Origin: Halomonas nitroreducens
Lineage (GTDB): Bacteria; Pseudomonadota; Gammaproteobacteria; Pseudomonadales; Halomonadaceae
Assembly: GCF_003966155.1 (NCBI RefSeq)
Contig: NZ_RXNS01000026.1
Location: forward strand, 1-39,656
DNA length: 39,656 nucleotides
Reading direction: 5' to 3'
This document shows, in pieces, positions 16,934-24,851 of this stretch. The notes below the pieces were generated by a model. It saw only the letters and a program-made list of their open reading frames with translations. It was not told the DNA's origin and made no database searches. Position 1 is the stretch's first letter, and each line of letters starts with the position of its first letter. The translations under genes and the position numbers were made by a program.

Positions 16934-19117
16934 TCAGCCGGAGGTCACCGGCTGGGCGCCGCCGCCGTTGCGGCCGCGCTGGTACAGGAACAATGCCGCG
17001 CCGATGGCCAGGCCGGCCACGTCGCTGTAGATGCCGCCGTAGATCATGCACAGCGCGCCGGCCAGCATCACCAGGCGCTGCCAGGCTTTCACCGGCCCGA
17101 AGAACCAGGCCTGGACAGTGGCCGCCAGCAGCACGATGCCCAGGGTGGCGGTCACGCCGACCCGCAGGATCTGCAGCCAGGAGCCCTCCATCAGCATTGC
17201 CGGACTGTAGAAGAACATGAAGGGCACGATGAAGGCCGCCAGGCCGATCTTGAACGAGGCCACCGAGGTCTTCATGGCGTTGTCGCCGGAGATGCCCGCC
17301 GCGGCATAGGAGGCCAGGGCCACCGGCGGGGTGATCGCCGAGACCACCGCGAAATAGAACACGAAGAAATGCGCCACCAGCGGTTGGATGCCGATCTCGA
17401 TCAGTCCTGGGGCGACCACCGAGGCGGCTACCGCATAGGCGGCCGTAGTCGGCATGCCCATGCCCAGCAGGATGCTGATGCACATGGCGAAGAACAGTGC
17501 CAGCAGCTGGCTGACCCCGGCCAGGCCGAGCAGCAGCGAGGAAAAGCGCGCACCGACCCCGGTCAGGGCGATGACGCCGACGATCAGGCCGGCGCAGGCG
17601 CACACGGCGATGATCTGGATCGCCATGGTGCCGGCCAGCTGCAGGGCGCGGAGGATCGCGGGGATGCCCATCTTGTGCGGGGAGAACCAGCTCACCACGG
17701 CCGCGGAGGCGGTGGCCAGGGTACCGGCACGGATCACCGAATAGCCCATGAACAGGGCGGCGATCAGGATGATGATGGGCGCGAACAGGTAGACCTGCTT
17801 GACCAGCTTGGAAAACAGCGGGATCTCTTCCTTGCGCATGCCGCGCATGCCCTTGCGGGCCGCCTCGAAGTCGACCATGCAGTAGATCGACAGGAAATAG
17901 AGGATGGCGGGGATCAGCGCCGCCACGGCGATCTCGGTATAGGGGATGCCGGTGACCTCGGCCATGATGAAGGCGCCGGCGCCCATGATCGGCGGCATGA
18001 TCTGCCCGCCGGTGGAAGCCGCGGCCTCGATGGCCCCGGCGCTGCGGGCCGGGTAGCCGACCTTCTTCATCAGCGGGATGGTCAGCGAACCGGTGGAGAC
18101 CACATTGCCGGCGCTGGTGCCATTGATCATGCCCATCAGGCCGGAGGCGAAGATCGACACCTTGGCGGGACCGCCCCGCGCCCGGCCGGCGGCGGCGAAG
18201 GCGAAGTTGACGAAGTAGTCACCGACCTTCGAGGCCTGCAGGAAGGCGGCGAAGATGATGAACAGGATGATGTAGGTCGAGGACACGGCGGTGGTCGGGC
18301 CGAGCACCCCGGCGTCGGTGTAGACCTGGCTGAAGAAGCGGCCGACCGACAGCCCCGGGTAGCCGAGAAAGCCGGGCAGGTAGGGGCCGGCAAACACATA
18401 CCCCAGGAAGATGGCGGAGATGATCACCAGGGCCAGGCCGGCGACGCGGCGGGTCAGCTCGAGGATCAGCGCGGCACCGGCGATGGCCGCGTAGGAGATG
18501 CCCATGGGGGCGAAGGGAGTGCCGGTGGAGGCGCGCAGCGGGCTGTTGAACATCACCAGCAGATAGCCGGCGCTGGCGACGGCGCAGACCATCAGCACCA
18601 GGTCCGCCGGGGACAGGCGGTGGCGGTACTGGCGGTAGCTCCAGGACAGCAGGATGGCCGCCGTGGTGGCCAGCATCAGCGGGTAGCCGAAGTGGAAGGC
18701 CTCGATGTACGGCTCGATGCGCATGGCGCCGTCGCTCATGGCCTGCTGCATCAAGAAGACCTGGACCAGGGCGTAACCCGCCGGGATCAGCAGGGCATAG
18801 CTCAGCCACGCCAGCCAGGCGGGCGAGGGCTTGTGGCGGTCGTCGGCGAAGCGGGTGCCGGCATAGAAGCCGTACCCCAGGATGAGGGCGCCGCAGATGT
18901 GCACGATGCGAAACGACCAGGTCTCCATCGGATAGAGGTTGAGCGATACCAGATGGAAGCTGGAATAGGCGATGGCCAGGGCTCCGAACAGCAGCCACTG
19001 CCAGCCGGAATAGAGGCGACGGTTGGATTCCACCGCCTCATCATCGACGCCCTCGGCGTTGACGGGACGGATGTCCTCATCAGCGGCGTCGTGACGGGGA
19101 GCGTGATCTTGGGACAT
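16934..19117 (-). CDS. TRAP transporter fused permease (4TM + 12TM), TAXI type
   Basis: A 727-residue inner-membrane protein in which the small (DctQ-like) and large (DctM-like) TRAP permease subunits are joined. A soluble N-terminus of about 40 residues precedes roughly 16-20 hydrophobic helices. Typical DctM blocks are visible: SIFASGLMGMINGTSAGNVVSTGSLTIPLMKKVGYP, EAAASTGGQIMPPIMGAGAFIMAEVTGIPY and ILLGMGMPTTAAYAVAASVVAPGL. The start at 19117 (MSQDHAPRHD) is chosen over an in-frame upstream start at 19195, which would run into the binding-protein gene's tail region. It acts with the TAXI binding protein encoded just upstream, importing a carboxylate with Na+ or H+. The substrate is not recognisable. 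Confidence 0.93.
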   Translation of the reverse strand: MSQDHAPRHDAADEDIRPVNAEGVDDEAVESNRRLYSGWQWLLFGALAIAYSSFHLVSLNLYPMETWSFRIVHICGALILGYGFYAGTRFADDRHKPSPAWLAWLSYALLIPAGYALVQVFLMQQAMSDGAMRIEPYIEAFHFGYPLMLATTAAILLSWSYRQYRHRLSPADLVLMVCAVASAGYLLVMFNSPLRASTGTPFAPMGISYAAIAGAALILELTRRVAGLALVIISAIFLGYVFAGPYLPGFLGYPGLSVGRFFSQVYTDAGVLGPTTAVSSTYIILFIIFAAFLQASKVGDYFVNFAFAAAGRARGGPAKVSIFASGLMGMINGTSAGNVVSTGSLTIPLMKKVGYPARSAGAIEAAASTGGQIMPPIMGAGAFIMAEVTGIPYTEIAVAALIPAILYFLSIYCMVDFEAARKGMRGMRKEEIPLFSKLVKQVYLFAPIIILIAALFMGYSVIRAGTLATASAAVVSWFSPHKMGIPAILRALQLAGTMAIQIIAVCACAGLIVGVIALTGVGARFSSLLLGLAGVSQLLALFFAMCISILLGMGMPTTAAYAVAASVVAPGLIEIGIQPLVAHFFVFYFAVVSAITPPVALASYAAAGISGDNAMKTSVASFKIGLAAFIVPFMFFYSPAMLMEGSWLQILRVGVTATLGIVLLAATVQAWFFGPVKAWQRLVMLAGALCMIYGGIYSDVAGLAIGAALFLYQRGRNGGGAQPVTSG

Positions 19118-19154
19118 GGGAGTCACCCTTGGGTAAGGGACGGGCGTGCAGGGG

Positions 19155-19185
19155 GCGATCCCGCGCCGGGGCAGCGCGGGATCGC
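19155..19185 (-). other. Perfect 12-bp hairpin between TAXI binding protein and permease
   Basis: GCGATCCCGCGC (19155-19166) pairs perfectly with GCGCGGGATCGC (19174-19185), loop of seven bases, and no T-tract. It follows the binding-protein stop codon by about 15 bases. Such stems often protect the upstream mRNA, so that binding protein is made in excess over permease. The structure is direct; the role is inferred. Confidence 0.6.
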
Positions 19186-19199
19186 GGGCGGTCAACGGT

Positions 19200-20177
19200 T
19201 CAGCGCTTCAGGTCGGCGGGAATCTCGTAGCCGTTTTCCTCGTACCAGCGCACGGCGCCCGGATGGAACGGCAGCACGGTGTTGTACTTGATGTTCTCCG
19301 GTACGCTGAATGCGGCGCTGCGGTGGATGTCGCGCATCTTGTCGTTGTTTTCCATGCTCAGCTTGGTGATTTCGTAGGCGAAGTCCTCCGGCAGGTCGCA
19401 GCCGGCGATGGTGAAGTTCCACATGGACACGGCCTGGGCGTCCTCCTCGAGGGTCTGGTAGGTGCTGGCCGGGATCTGGAAGGCGGAGACCGGGAAGGCA
19501 TCGATGACCTGCTGGCGCTCCTCCTCGGTGAACTCGATGATGTTGACGTCGGTCTGGACCTCAAGCTGGCTCACCGCCGGTACCGGAATGCCGGCGGCGA
19601 AGGCGATGACGTCGATCAGGCCGTCCTGAAGCTGGCCGCCCAGGTCGTTCCAGCCGCCGTTGCGACGCTCGAAGTCCACGCCCAGCTCCTCGAGGATGGC
19701 CGGGAAGTAGGTGTCGGAGGTGGAGGCCGCCGGGCCGAAGCCGATGGTCGCGCCGTCCGGGATGTCCTCGATCGACTCGATATCGCTGGAGGACAGGGCG
19801 GTGATGGAGAAGGGCGTCTCGTACATCGGGAAGAGCGCACAGACGTTGTCCATGGGCACGCCGGGCGCCAGCGGGCTCTTGCCGGCCAGTGCCTCGGCGG
19901 CTGGCCCCATGGTGGTCAGGCCCAGGGCCAGGTCTCCGGTGTGCACCAGCGCCAGGTTCTGGTTGGGGCCGCCGGTGACTTCGCCGCCACCGGAGAGGCC
20001 CAGCTCGTCGGCCACCAGGTTGGCCCAGCCGGAGCCGTAGACGAAGTAGGTGCCGCCCTGGCTGGCGGTGCCCACGGTGAAGCTCTCCGGCCAGTCGCTG
20101 CGATCGGCCTGGGCGCTGCCGGCCACCAGCAGAGCGCTGGCCAGAGTGCCGGTGAGGAGCCGGGTGGTAGTGGTCAT
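19200..20177 (-). CDS. TAXI-family TRAP solute-binding protein
   Basis: A 325-residue periplasmic protein with a clear signal peptide (MTTTTRLLTGTLASALLVAGSAQA). The mature part starts FTVGTASQGGTYFVYGSGWANLV, the GTA..GG.YY-like opening of the TAXI (TRAP-associated extracytoplasmic immunogenic) group, and continues NLALVHTGDLALGLTTMGPAAEA. It ends HPGAVRWYEENG, as TAXI proteins usually do. GGGAG precedes the start. TAXI members studied bind glutamate or 2-oxoglutarate-like acids; the ligand here is not known. The region upstream carries a sigma-54-type promoter and enhancer-like palindromes (see separate entries), so expression is probably switched by an NtrC/DctD-type activator. Confidence 0.93.
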   Translation of the reverse strand: MTTTTRLLTGTLASALLVAGSAQADRSDWPESFTVGTASQGGTYFVYGSGWANLVADELGLSGGGEVTGGPNQNLALVHTGDLALGLTTMGPAAEALAGKSPLAPGVPMDNVCALFPMYETPFSITALSSSDIESIEDIPDGATIGFGPAASTSDTYFPAILEELGVDFERRNGGWNDLGGQLQDGLIDVIAFAAGIPVPAVSQLEVQTDVNIIEFTEEERQQVIDAFPVSAFQIPASTYQTLEEDAQAVSMWNFTIAGCDLPEDFAYEITKLSMENNDKMRDIHRSAAFSVPENIKYNTVLPFHPGAVRWYEENGYEIPADLKR

Positions 20178-20260
20178 GGCGTTTCTCCCGTTCAGTTTAT
20201 GGTTGTGCTCGGCCGGCCCAGAGGGAATCGAGCCCGCCGTCGTTCGACACCCTGACTTTG

Positions 20261-20276
20261 AGCAAGGGGCGTTCCA
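20261..20276 (-). promoter_or_regulatory. Sigma-54 (-24/-12) promoter of the TRAP-TAXI operon
   Basis: On the minus strand the sequence reads TGGAACGCCCCTTGCT. It matches the sigma-54 consensus TGGCACG-N4-TTGCW with a single difference, and the invariant GG and GC are exactly ten bases apart. The predicted start, near 20250, leaves a leader of about 70 bases before the binding-protein ATG. No convincing sigma-70 promoter is visible in the same gap. Confidence 0.7.
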
Positions 20277-20353
20277 TAACGGGGAAAGTCATTTGTTTTC
20301 AGAAGGATGAAAGCTCTGTCTGCGACCAAGGTCGAAAGGTCGATGAGCGCGGT

Positions 20354-20371
20354 CGTCCGGGGATCCGCACA
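20354..20371. promoter_or_regulatory. Second, degenerate enhancer site upstream of TRAP-TAXI
   Basis: On the minus strand TGTGCGGA is followed, after two bases, by CCCGGACG. The first half is identical to the perfect site at 20387-20404 and the second half keeps five of eight positions. Its centre is 33 bases (three helical turns) from the perfect site and about 112 bases upstream of the predicted start. Confidence 0.55.
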
Positions 20372-20386
20372 CCGGCAAGCCTCTAC

Positions 20387-20404
20387 TGTGCGGAAATCCG
20401 CACA
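20387..20404. promoter_or_regulatory. Enhancer palindrome TGTGCGGA-N2-TCCGCACA
   Basis: TGTGCGGAAATCCGCACA is a perfect inverted repeat with eight-base arms, about 145 bases upstream of the predicted sigma-54 start, the normal place for an activator such as DctD or NtrC. It starts five bases after the stop of the Na/Pi gene, so it might also form a hairpin in that mRNA, but it lacks a T-tract on the minus strand. The partner site 33 bases away supports a protein-binding role. Confidence 0.65.
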
Positions 20405-20408
20405 CTTC

Positions 20409-22130
20409 TCAGTCGACGCTCTGCGGGGGAGTGAGGGCGGCCATCAGGCGACTGGCCTGGTGCAGGTCGTTCATCAGCGAGGAGGCCAGCCAGGCATCCA
20501 GTTGCTGGTGGCGCAGGCGGTCGGCGAGCTCGTGCTGCCAGTGGCGGCGGGTCTCCTCGACCGCCTGGCCCACCTGACCGGCCTCGGGGGCGTTGGCTAG
20601 CCGATTGAGTCCCTCCGCCACCGCCATGCGCAGGTCGTCATGGGCCTCGCGCAGCGGGCTCGCGGGGTCGGCATGGCGCAGCAGGCTGCGCTGCAGCACC
20701 TCGCCGAAGCGTACCGCCTCGACCAGGCGCAGGCTGCGCTGGTAGAGGGCCTCTAGCCGGGCTTCCTGGTCCTCGGTCAACGGCACGTCGATGCGGGCAT
20801 AGAAGTCGAGGATTTCCGCCAGCAGCGGCTTGATGCGCGCATGGTAGCGCGCGTTCACCGAGGGCCAGGCGTCGGTGTCGATCGCTGTCCGGGCCACGGC
20901 ACGGTCCGGCGGATGGCCGATCACCTCGGCGCTGGGCATGAGGATGGCCGCGCACAACAGATGATAGGCGCGCCGCTCGAGGCGCCGGGCCTCCTGCTCC
21001 ATGGCGGCGACCGCGGTATCCGCGTGCTCCAGGGCGGTGGCGTCCAGGTAGCGGGCCTCGCCCGGGGCCTGGCGCCGTGGCTCGGGGATCAGGCGCTCCA
21101 GCAGAGCAGCCAGGCGCGGGATCACGGGCAGCATCAGCAGGATGCCCAGACCGTTGAAGAGCGTGTGGAAGAGCGCCAGCTTGAGGGGCCAGGCGCTCTC
21201 GGCCAGGCCGATCCACCCGCCCAGCGTCTCCACCAGGCTGGCCAGCGGCAGCAGCAGGGCCAGGGCCACGCAGGCGGTGACCAGATTGAAGATCAGGTGG
21301 GCGCCGGCGAGGCGGCGGCCGGCACTGCCGGCGCCCAGGGCACCCATCAGCGCGGTCACGGTGGTGCCGATGTTGGCGCCGATGGCGATGGCCAGGGCCG
21401 GCAGGTAGGGCAGCTGGCCCGAGGCCAGGGCGGTGAGGATGATCAACAGGGTGGCATGGCTGGACTGCATGACCACCGTGGCGGCGACGCCGAACAGCAC
21501 GAACAGTGGCCAGTGCCAGAAGCGCGTCCCGGCCAGGCCGTCCAGCGACAGGCCGTCCTGCCAGGTCTGGAAACCGAGCTTCATGAAGTCGATGCCGAGG
21601 AACAGCAGTCCGACACCCAGCAGCAGGCCGGCGAGGCCGGCCCGGCTGCCCTGCAGCAGCCGGCTGCCGATCAGCCCGACCGCCAGCAGCGGCATGGCGT
21701 AGTGGGCCAGGTCGACCTTCAGCCCCAGCCCGGCGATCAGCCAGGCGCCGGTGGTCGTGCCCAGGTTGGCGCCGAAGATCAAGGCGATGGCCCCGGGCAG
21801 GGCGACGAGGCCCGCGCCCACGAAGGACATGGCCAGCAGGGTGACCAGCGAGCTCGACTGCACCAGGGCCGTGGTCAGGGCGCCGACGCCGATGGCCTGC
21901 AGCGGGCGGCGGGTGGCGGCGTGCAGCCAGCGGTCCAGGGTGCCGCCGGAGAGGCGCTTGATGGCCCTCTCCAGGTGGCTCATGCCCCACAGGAACAGGC
22001 CCAGGCCGGCGGCCAGGGTGGCCAGGTCGAGCCGCGCCACCAGGACCGCGGCGCCCGCCGCCAGGCCCAGTAGCTCGAGCACGCGCCGGGAGGGCACCAG
22101 GGGCCCGGCCGTCGCGAGACCCGGGATCAT
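20409..22130 (-). CDS. Na/Pi cotransporter family protein with C-terminal PhoU-like domain
   Basis: A 573-residue inner-membrane protein. Residues about 1-350 hold the two inverted Na/Pi repeats with the QSSS motifs ALTTALVQSSSLVTLLAM and AATVVMQSSHATLLII (the second is QSSH), and the paired FGANLGTT and IGANIGTTVTA. Residues about 370-573 are soluble and helical, resembling PhoU, which often regulates phosphate uptake. It probably moves phosphate with Na+ or exports it. The ATG at 22130 overlaps the stop of the YheV-like gene (ATGA), so translation is likely coupled. The enhancer palindrome for TRAP-TAXI begins right after its stop codon. Confidence 0.92.
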   Translation of the reverse strand: MIPGLATAGPLVPSRRVLELLGLAAGAAVLVARLDLATLAAGLGLFLWGMSHLERAIKRLSGGTLDRWLHAATRRPLQAIGVGALTTALVQSSSLVTLLAMSFVGAGLVALPGAIALIFGANLGTTTGAWLIAGLGLKVDLAHYAMPLLAVGLIGSRLLQGSRAGLAGLLLGVGLLFLGIDFMKLGFQTWQDGLSLDGLAGTRFWHWPLFVLFGVAATVVMQSSHATLLIILTALASGQLPYLPALAIAIGANIGTTVTALMGALGAGSAGRRLAGAHLIFNLVTACVALALLLPLASLVETLGGWIGLAESAWPLKLALFHTLFNGLGILLMLPVIPRLAALLERLIPEPRRQAPGEARYLDATALEHADTAVAAMEQEARRLERRAYHLLCAAILMPSAEVIGHPPDRAVARTAIDTDAWPSVNARYHARIKPLLAEILDFYARIDVPLTEDQEARLEALYQRSLRLVEAVRFGEVLQRSLLRHADPASPLREAHDDLRMAVAEGLNRLANAPEAGQVGQAVEETRRHWQHELADRLRHQQLDAWLASSLMNDLHQASRLMAALTPPQSVD

Positions 22131-22369
22131 GCTCTGGGGTCGAGGATCTTCACGGTCTGCAGGTCGTCGCGGTGTGGTTCCTCGCGCTCGCGATTGACCC
22201 GGGTCTCGAGTTCGGGCGGGGCCTCGTCCTCGATGGGCAGCTGCTCGAAGAAGTCACAGCTGACGCAGTCCCGGTAGCGAACGCCGTGCTGCTCCCAGGC
22301 ACGGATGCGATCCATCTCGGCACAGCGGGGACAGATGGCACCGGCGATAAAGCGTTTCTGGATGGCCAT
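22127..22369 (-). CDS. yheV: YheV-like putative metal-binding protein (DUF2387)
   Basis: An 80-residue cytoplasmic protein with two cysteine pairs, CPRC (residues 13-16) and CVSC, which together make a zinc-ribbon-like site. The opening MAIQKRFIAGAICPRCAEMD and the RYRDCVSCDFFE block are typical of the YheV family, whose function is unknown. It lies after prlC and overlaps the Na/Pi gene by three bases. AGGAG stands five bases before the ATG. Its first 18 codons plus ribosome binding site occur again twice upstream in tandem (see the repeat entry), so the mRNA carries two decoy starts before the real one. Confidence 0.85.
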   Translation of the reverse strand: MAIQKRFIAGAICPRCAEMDRIRAWEQHGVRYRDCVSCDFFEQLPIEDEAPPELETRVNREREEPHRDDLQTVKILDPRA

Positions 22370-22442
22370 AGGGGCTCCTGTAAGGGAGGGGGCCGCCGGG
22401 GCGGCGTATGTGCATGTCGGGCGGCACGGATGCGATGCGGTT

Positions 22443-22502
22443 TCATCTCTCGGCACAGCGGGGACAGATGGCACCGGCGATAAAGCGTTTCTGGATGGCC
22501 AT
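22443..22502 (-). other. Upstream mini-ORF, middle copy of the yheV start
   Basis: A 19-codon frame MAIQKRFIAGAICPRCAER ending in TGA, preceded by the same AGGAG as yheV. It is the middle copy of the tandem repeat. It may be translated because its start context equals that of the real gene, but a functional peptide is not claimed. Confidence 0.5.
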
Positions 22503-22572
22503 AGGGGCTCCTGAAGGGAGGGGGCCGCCGGGGCGGCGTATGTGCATGTCGGGCGGCACGGATGCGATGCGG

Positions 22573-22632
22573 TCATCTCTCGGCACAGCGGGGACAGATG
22601 GCACCGGCGATAAAGCGTTTCTGGATGGCCAT
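22573..22632 (-). other. Upstream mini-ORF, distal copy of the yheV start
   Basis: The same 19-codon frame as at 22443-22502, with identical peptide and ribosome binding site. It lies 59 bases after the prlC stop. It is the copy furthest from the real yheV start in the direction of transcription. Confidence 0.5.
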
Positions 22633-22691
22633 AGGGGCTCCTGAAAAGGACCGCCGGGGCGGGCCCGGCGACAGGATCTCGCGCGGCGGGC

Positions 22692-24740
22692 TCAGGCCGC
22701 GCGGATGCCACTGTGGCGCAGCAACGGCTCGACGCTGGGCTCGCGGCCGCGGAAGGCGCGGAACAGCTCGGCGGCGTCCCGGGAGCCGCCGCGCTCGAGG
22801 ATCTCGGTGCGGAAGCGACGACCGGTCTCGGGATCGAAGATACCGGCCTCCTCGAAAGCGCTCCAGGCATCCGCGGAGAGCACCTCGGCCCACTTGTAAC
22901 TGTAGTAACCCGCCGCGTAGCCGCCGGCGAAGATATGCCCGAAGCCGTTCTGGAAGCGGTTGAAGTCGGCCCGCGGCACCACCGAGACGCCGTCGCGGAT
23001 CTCGTCCAGCAGGGCCTGGATGTCGGCGGCGGAGGGCGCCGCGGCCTCCAGGTGCAGGCGGAAGTCGAACAGCGAGAACTCCAGCTGGCGCACCATGCCC
23101 ATGGCCGACTGGAAGTTCTTGGCCGCCAGCAGCTTCTCGAACAGCGCCTCGGGCAGGGGCTCGCCAGTGTCGACGTGACCGGCGATCAGGTCCAGGCCCT
23201 CGCGCTCCCAGCAGAAGTTCTCCATGAACTGGCTGGGCAGCTCCACGGCGTCCCAGGCCACGCCGTTGATGCCGGAGATGTCGGCAACGGTCTGTCGGGT
23301 CAGCATGTGGTGCAGGCCGTGGCCGAACTCGTGGAAGAGGGTGGTGACCTCGTCATGGGTCAGCAGGGCGGGGCGCTCGCCCACCGGCCGGGTGAAGTTG
23401 CAGGTCAGGTAGGCCACCGGCAGCTGCAGCTCGCCGGCCTCCAGGCGGCGGACCCGGCACTCGTCCATCCAGGCGCCGCCGCGCTTGCCCTCCCGGGCAT
23501 AGAGGTCCAGGTAGAAACCGGCGATGGGTGCGCCGTCCTCCATGATGCGGAAGTAGCGGACGTCGGGATGGTAGCGCGGCGCCGTGCTGTCTTCCTCGAA
23601 GGTCACCCCGTAGAGGCGCTCGACCACCCGGAACAGGCCGTCTACCACCCGCGGGGCGGGGAAATAGGGGCGCAGCTGCTCGTCGGAGATGGCGTAGCGG
23701 GCCTCGCGAAGCTTCTCGCTGGCGTAGCCCACGTCCCAGGGCGCAAGAGCGTCCATGCCCAACTCGTCGCGGGCGAAGGCGGCGAGCTCAGCATATTCGT
23801 CCCGGGCCTGGGGCACGGCGCGCTCGGCCAGGTCCTCGAGGAAGGTGATCACCTGGCGGGGCGACTCGGCCATCTTGGTGGCCAGCGAGTAGTCGGCATA
23901 GGTGGTGAAGCCCAGCAGCTCGGCGAGCTCCCGGCGCAGGGCCAGGGTCTCCTCCATGATCGGGGCGTTATCGAACTTCCCGGCGTCGGGGCCCTGATCG
24001 GAGGCCCGGGTGACGAAGGCGGTGTAGACCTCGCGGCGCAGCGCGCGGTCGTCAGCGTAGGTCATCACCGGGAAGAAGCTGGGGAAGTCCAGGGTGATGC
24101 GGTAGCCCTCGCGGCCCTTGGCCTCGGCATTGGCCTTGAGGGTCGCCAGGGCACTCTCAGGCAGGCCAGCCAGGCGGCCGGCATCGTCGAGGTCCAGCTG
24201 CCAGGCCTGGGTGGCGTCCAGCAACTGGTTGGAGAAGGTATTGGCGAGGCTCGACAGGCGGGCCTTGATCTCACCGTAGCGCTGCTTCTGTGCGGGCGGC
24301 AGGTCGACCCCGGCGAGGCGGAAGTCACGCAGGGCATTGTCCACCGTGCGGCGCTGTGCCTCGTCGAGCGCGGCCCAGGCCGGGCCGTCCTTCAGCGCCT
24401 GCCAGGCACGGAACAGGCCTTCGTGCTGCCCGAGCCAGGTGCTGTACTCGGAGAGCAGGCCGAGGCTCGTCTCGTAGGCCCCGCGCAGGGCCTCGTTGTT
24501 CATGGTGCCGTTGAGGTGCGAGACCGGCGACCAGGCCCGGGACAGGCGGTCATTGAGAGCCTCCAGGGGCGCTGCCAGGCTCTCCCAGGTGGGGGCCTCG
24601 CGCTCGGCGTGGGCCACCAGGTCCTCGATGGCACGGCGATTCTCCGCCAGCAGCGTCTCGATGGCTGGCACCACCTGCTCGGGCCTGATCTCGGCGAAGG
24701 GGGGCAGCGAGTGGGAGTCGAGCAGTGGATTCGCGGACAT
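22692..24740 (-). CDS. prlC: Oligopeptidase A (M3 metallopeptidase)
   Basis: A 682-residue cytoplasmic zinc peptidase that degrades short peptides, including cleaved signal peptides. The zinc site HEFGH is at residues 470-474, inside DEVTTLFHEFGHGLHHML, with the third ligand in the following NGVAWDAVELPSQFMENFCWE. Length and the NPLLD start match E. coli PrlC. An in-frame GTG at 24746 exists but ATG 24740 has GAGGT just before it. It is followed by the yheV repeat and yheV, a gene pair also known from pseudomonads and relatives. Confidence 0.96.
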   Translation of the reverse strand: MSANPLLDSHSLPPFAEIRPEQVVPAIETLLAENRRAIEDLVAHAEREAPTWESLAAPLEALNDRLSRAWSPVSHLNGTMNNEALRGAYETSLGLLSEYSTWLGQHEGLFRAWQALKDGPAWAALDEAQRRTVDNALRDFRLAGVDLPPAQKQRYGEIKARLSSLANTFSNQLLDATQAWQLDLDDAGRLAGLPESALATLKANAEAKGREGYRITLDFPSFFPVMTYADDRALRREVYTAFVTRASDQGPDAGKFDNAPIMEETLALRRELAELLGFTTYADYSLATKMAESPRQVITFLEDLAERAVPQARDEYAELAAFARDELGMDALAPWDVGYASEKLREARYAISDEQLRPYFPAPRVVDGLFRVVERLYGVTFEEDSTAPRYHPDVRYFRIMEDGAPIAGFYLDLYAREGKRGGAWMDECRVRRLEAGELQLPVAYLTCNFTRPVGERPALLTHDEVTTLFHEFGHGLHHMLTRQTVADISGINGVAWDAVELPSQFMENFCWEREGLDLIAGHVDTGEPLPEALFEKLLAAKNFQSAMGMVRQLEFSLFDFRLHLEAAAPSAADIQALLDEIRDGVSVVPRADFNRFQNGFGHIFAGGYAAGYYSYKWAEVLSADAWSAFEEAGIFDPETGRRFRTEILERGGSRDAAELFRAFRGREPSVEPLLRHSGIRAA

Positions 24741-24851
24741 GCGCACCTCGGATCGTGATGGGAAACATGCCTTAGATGCGGGCGGCCCGGGCAGGTTTCA
24801 ATGTGCTAGGCTTGCGCCCCTTTGCAACGCAACGACCGCCCGGAGAGAGCG

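Larger units (their letters stand above)
22300..22645. repeat. Tandem repeat of the yheV 5' end (two full copies and a partial third)
   Basis: A unit of about 130 bases occurs in tandem. Copies begin with CACGGATGCGAT at 22300, 22425 and 22557; their ATG codons (minus strand) are at 22369, 22502 and 22632, so spacing is 133 and 130 bases. Each unit contains the first 18 or so codons of yheV, its AGGAG site, and a linker with the hairpin GCCGCC-GG-GGCGGC (22392-22405 in the first linker). Differences are few: a TT insertion, one extra T in the leader, and loss of part of the coding block in the upstream copies. High identity suggests a recent event. Confidence 0.9.

Noticed and set aside
16913..19291. 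A 792-codon open frame opposite the TRAP permease
   Set aside because: Low-complexity glycine, histidine, aspartate and glutamine composition and no domain; the permease frame is well supported.
20323..20334. CGACC-AA-GGTCG palindrome between the enhancer sites and the sigma-54 promoter
   Set aside because: It is short and GC-rich and differs from the enhancer motif; it may be chance in this composition.
22300..22645. CRISPR-like array
   Set aside because: Repeats of about 130 bases that contain the start of a coding gene and have no unique spacers are a tandem duplication, not CRISPR.
22713..24758. A 681-codon open frame opposite prlC
   Set aside because: prlC has its HEFGH site and full family length; the opposite frame is a codon-bias shadow with no motif.
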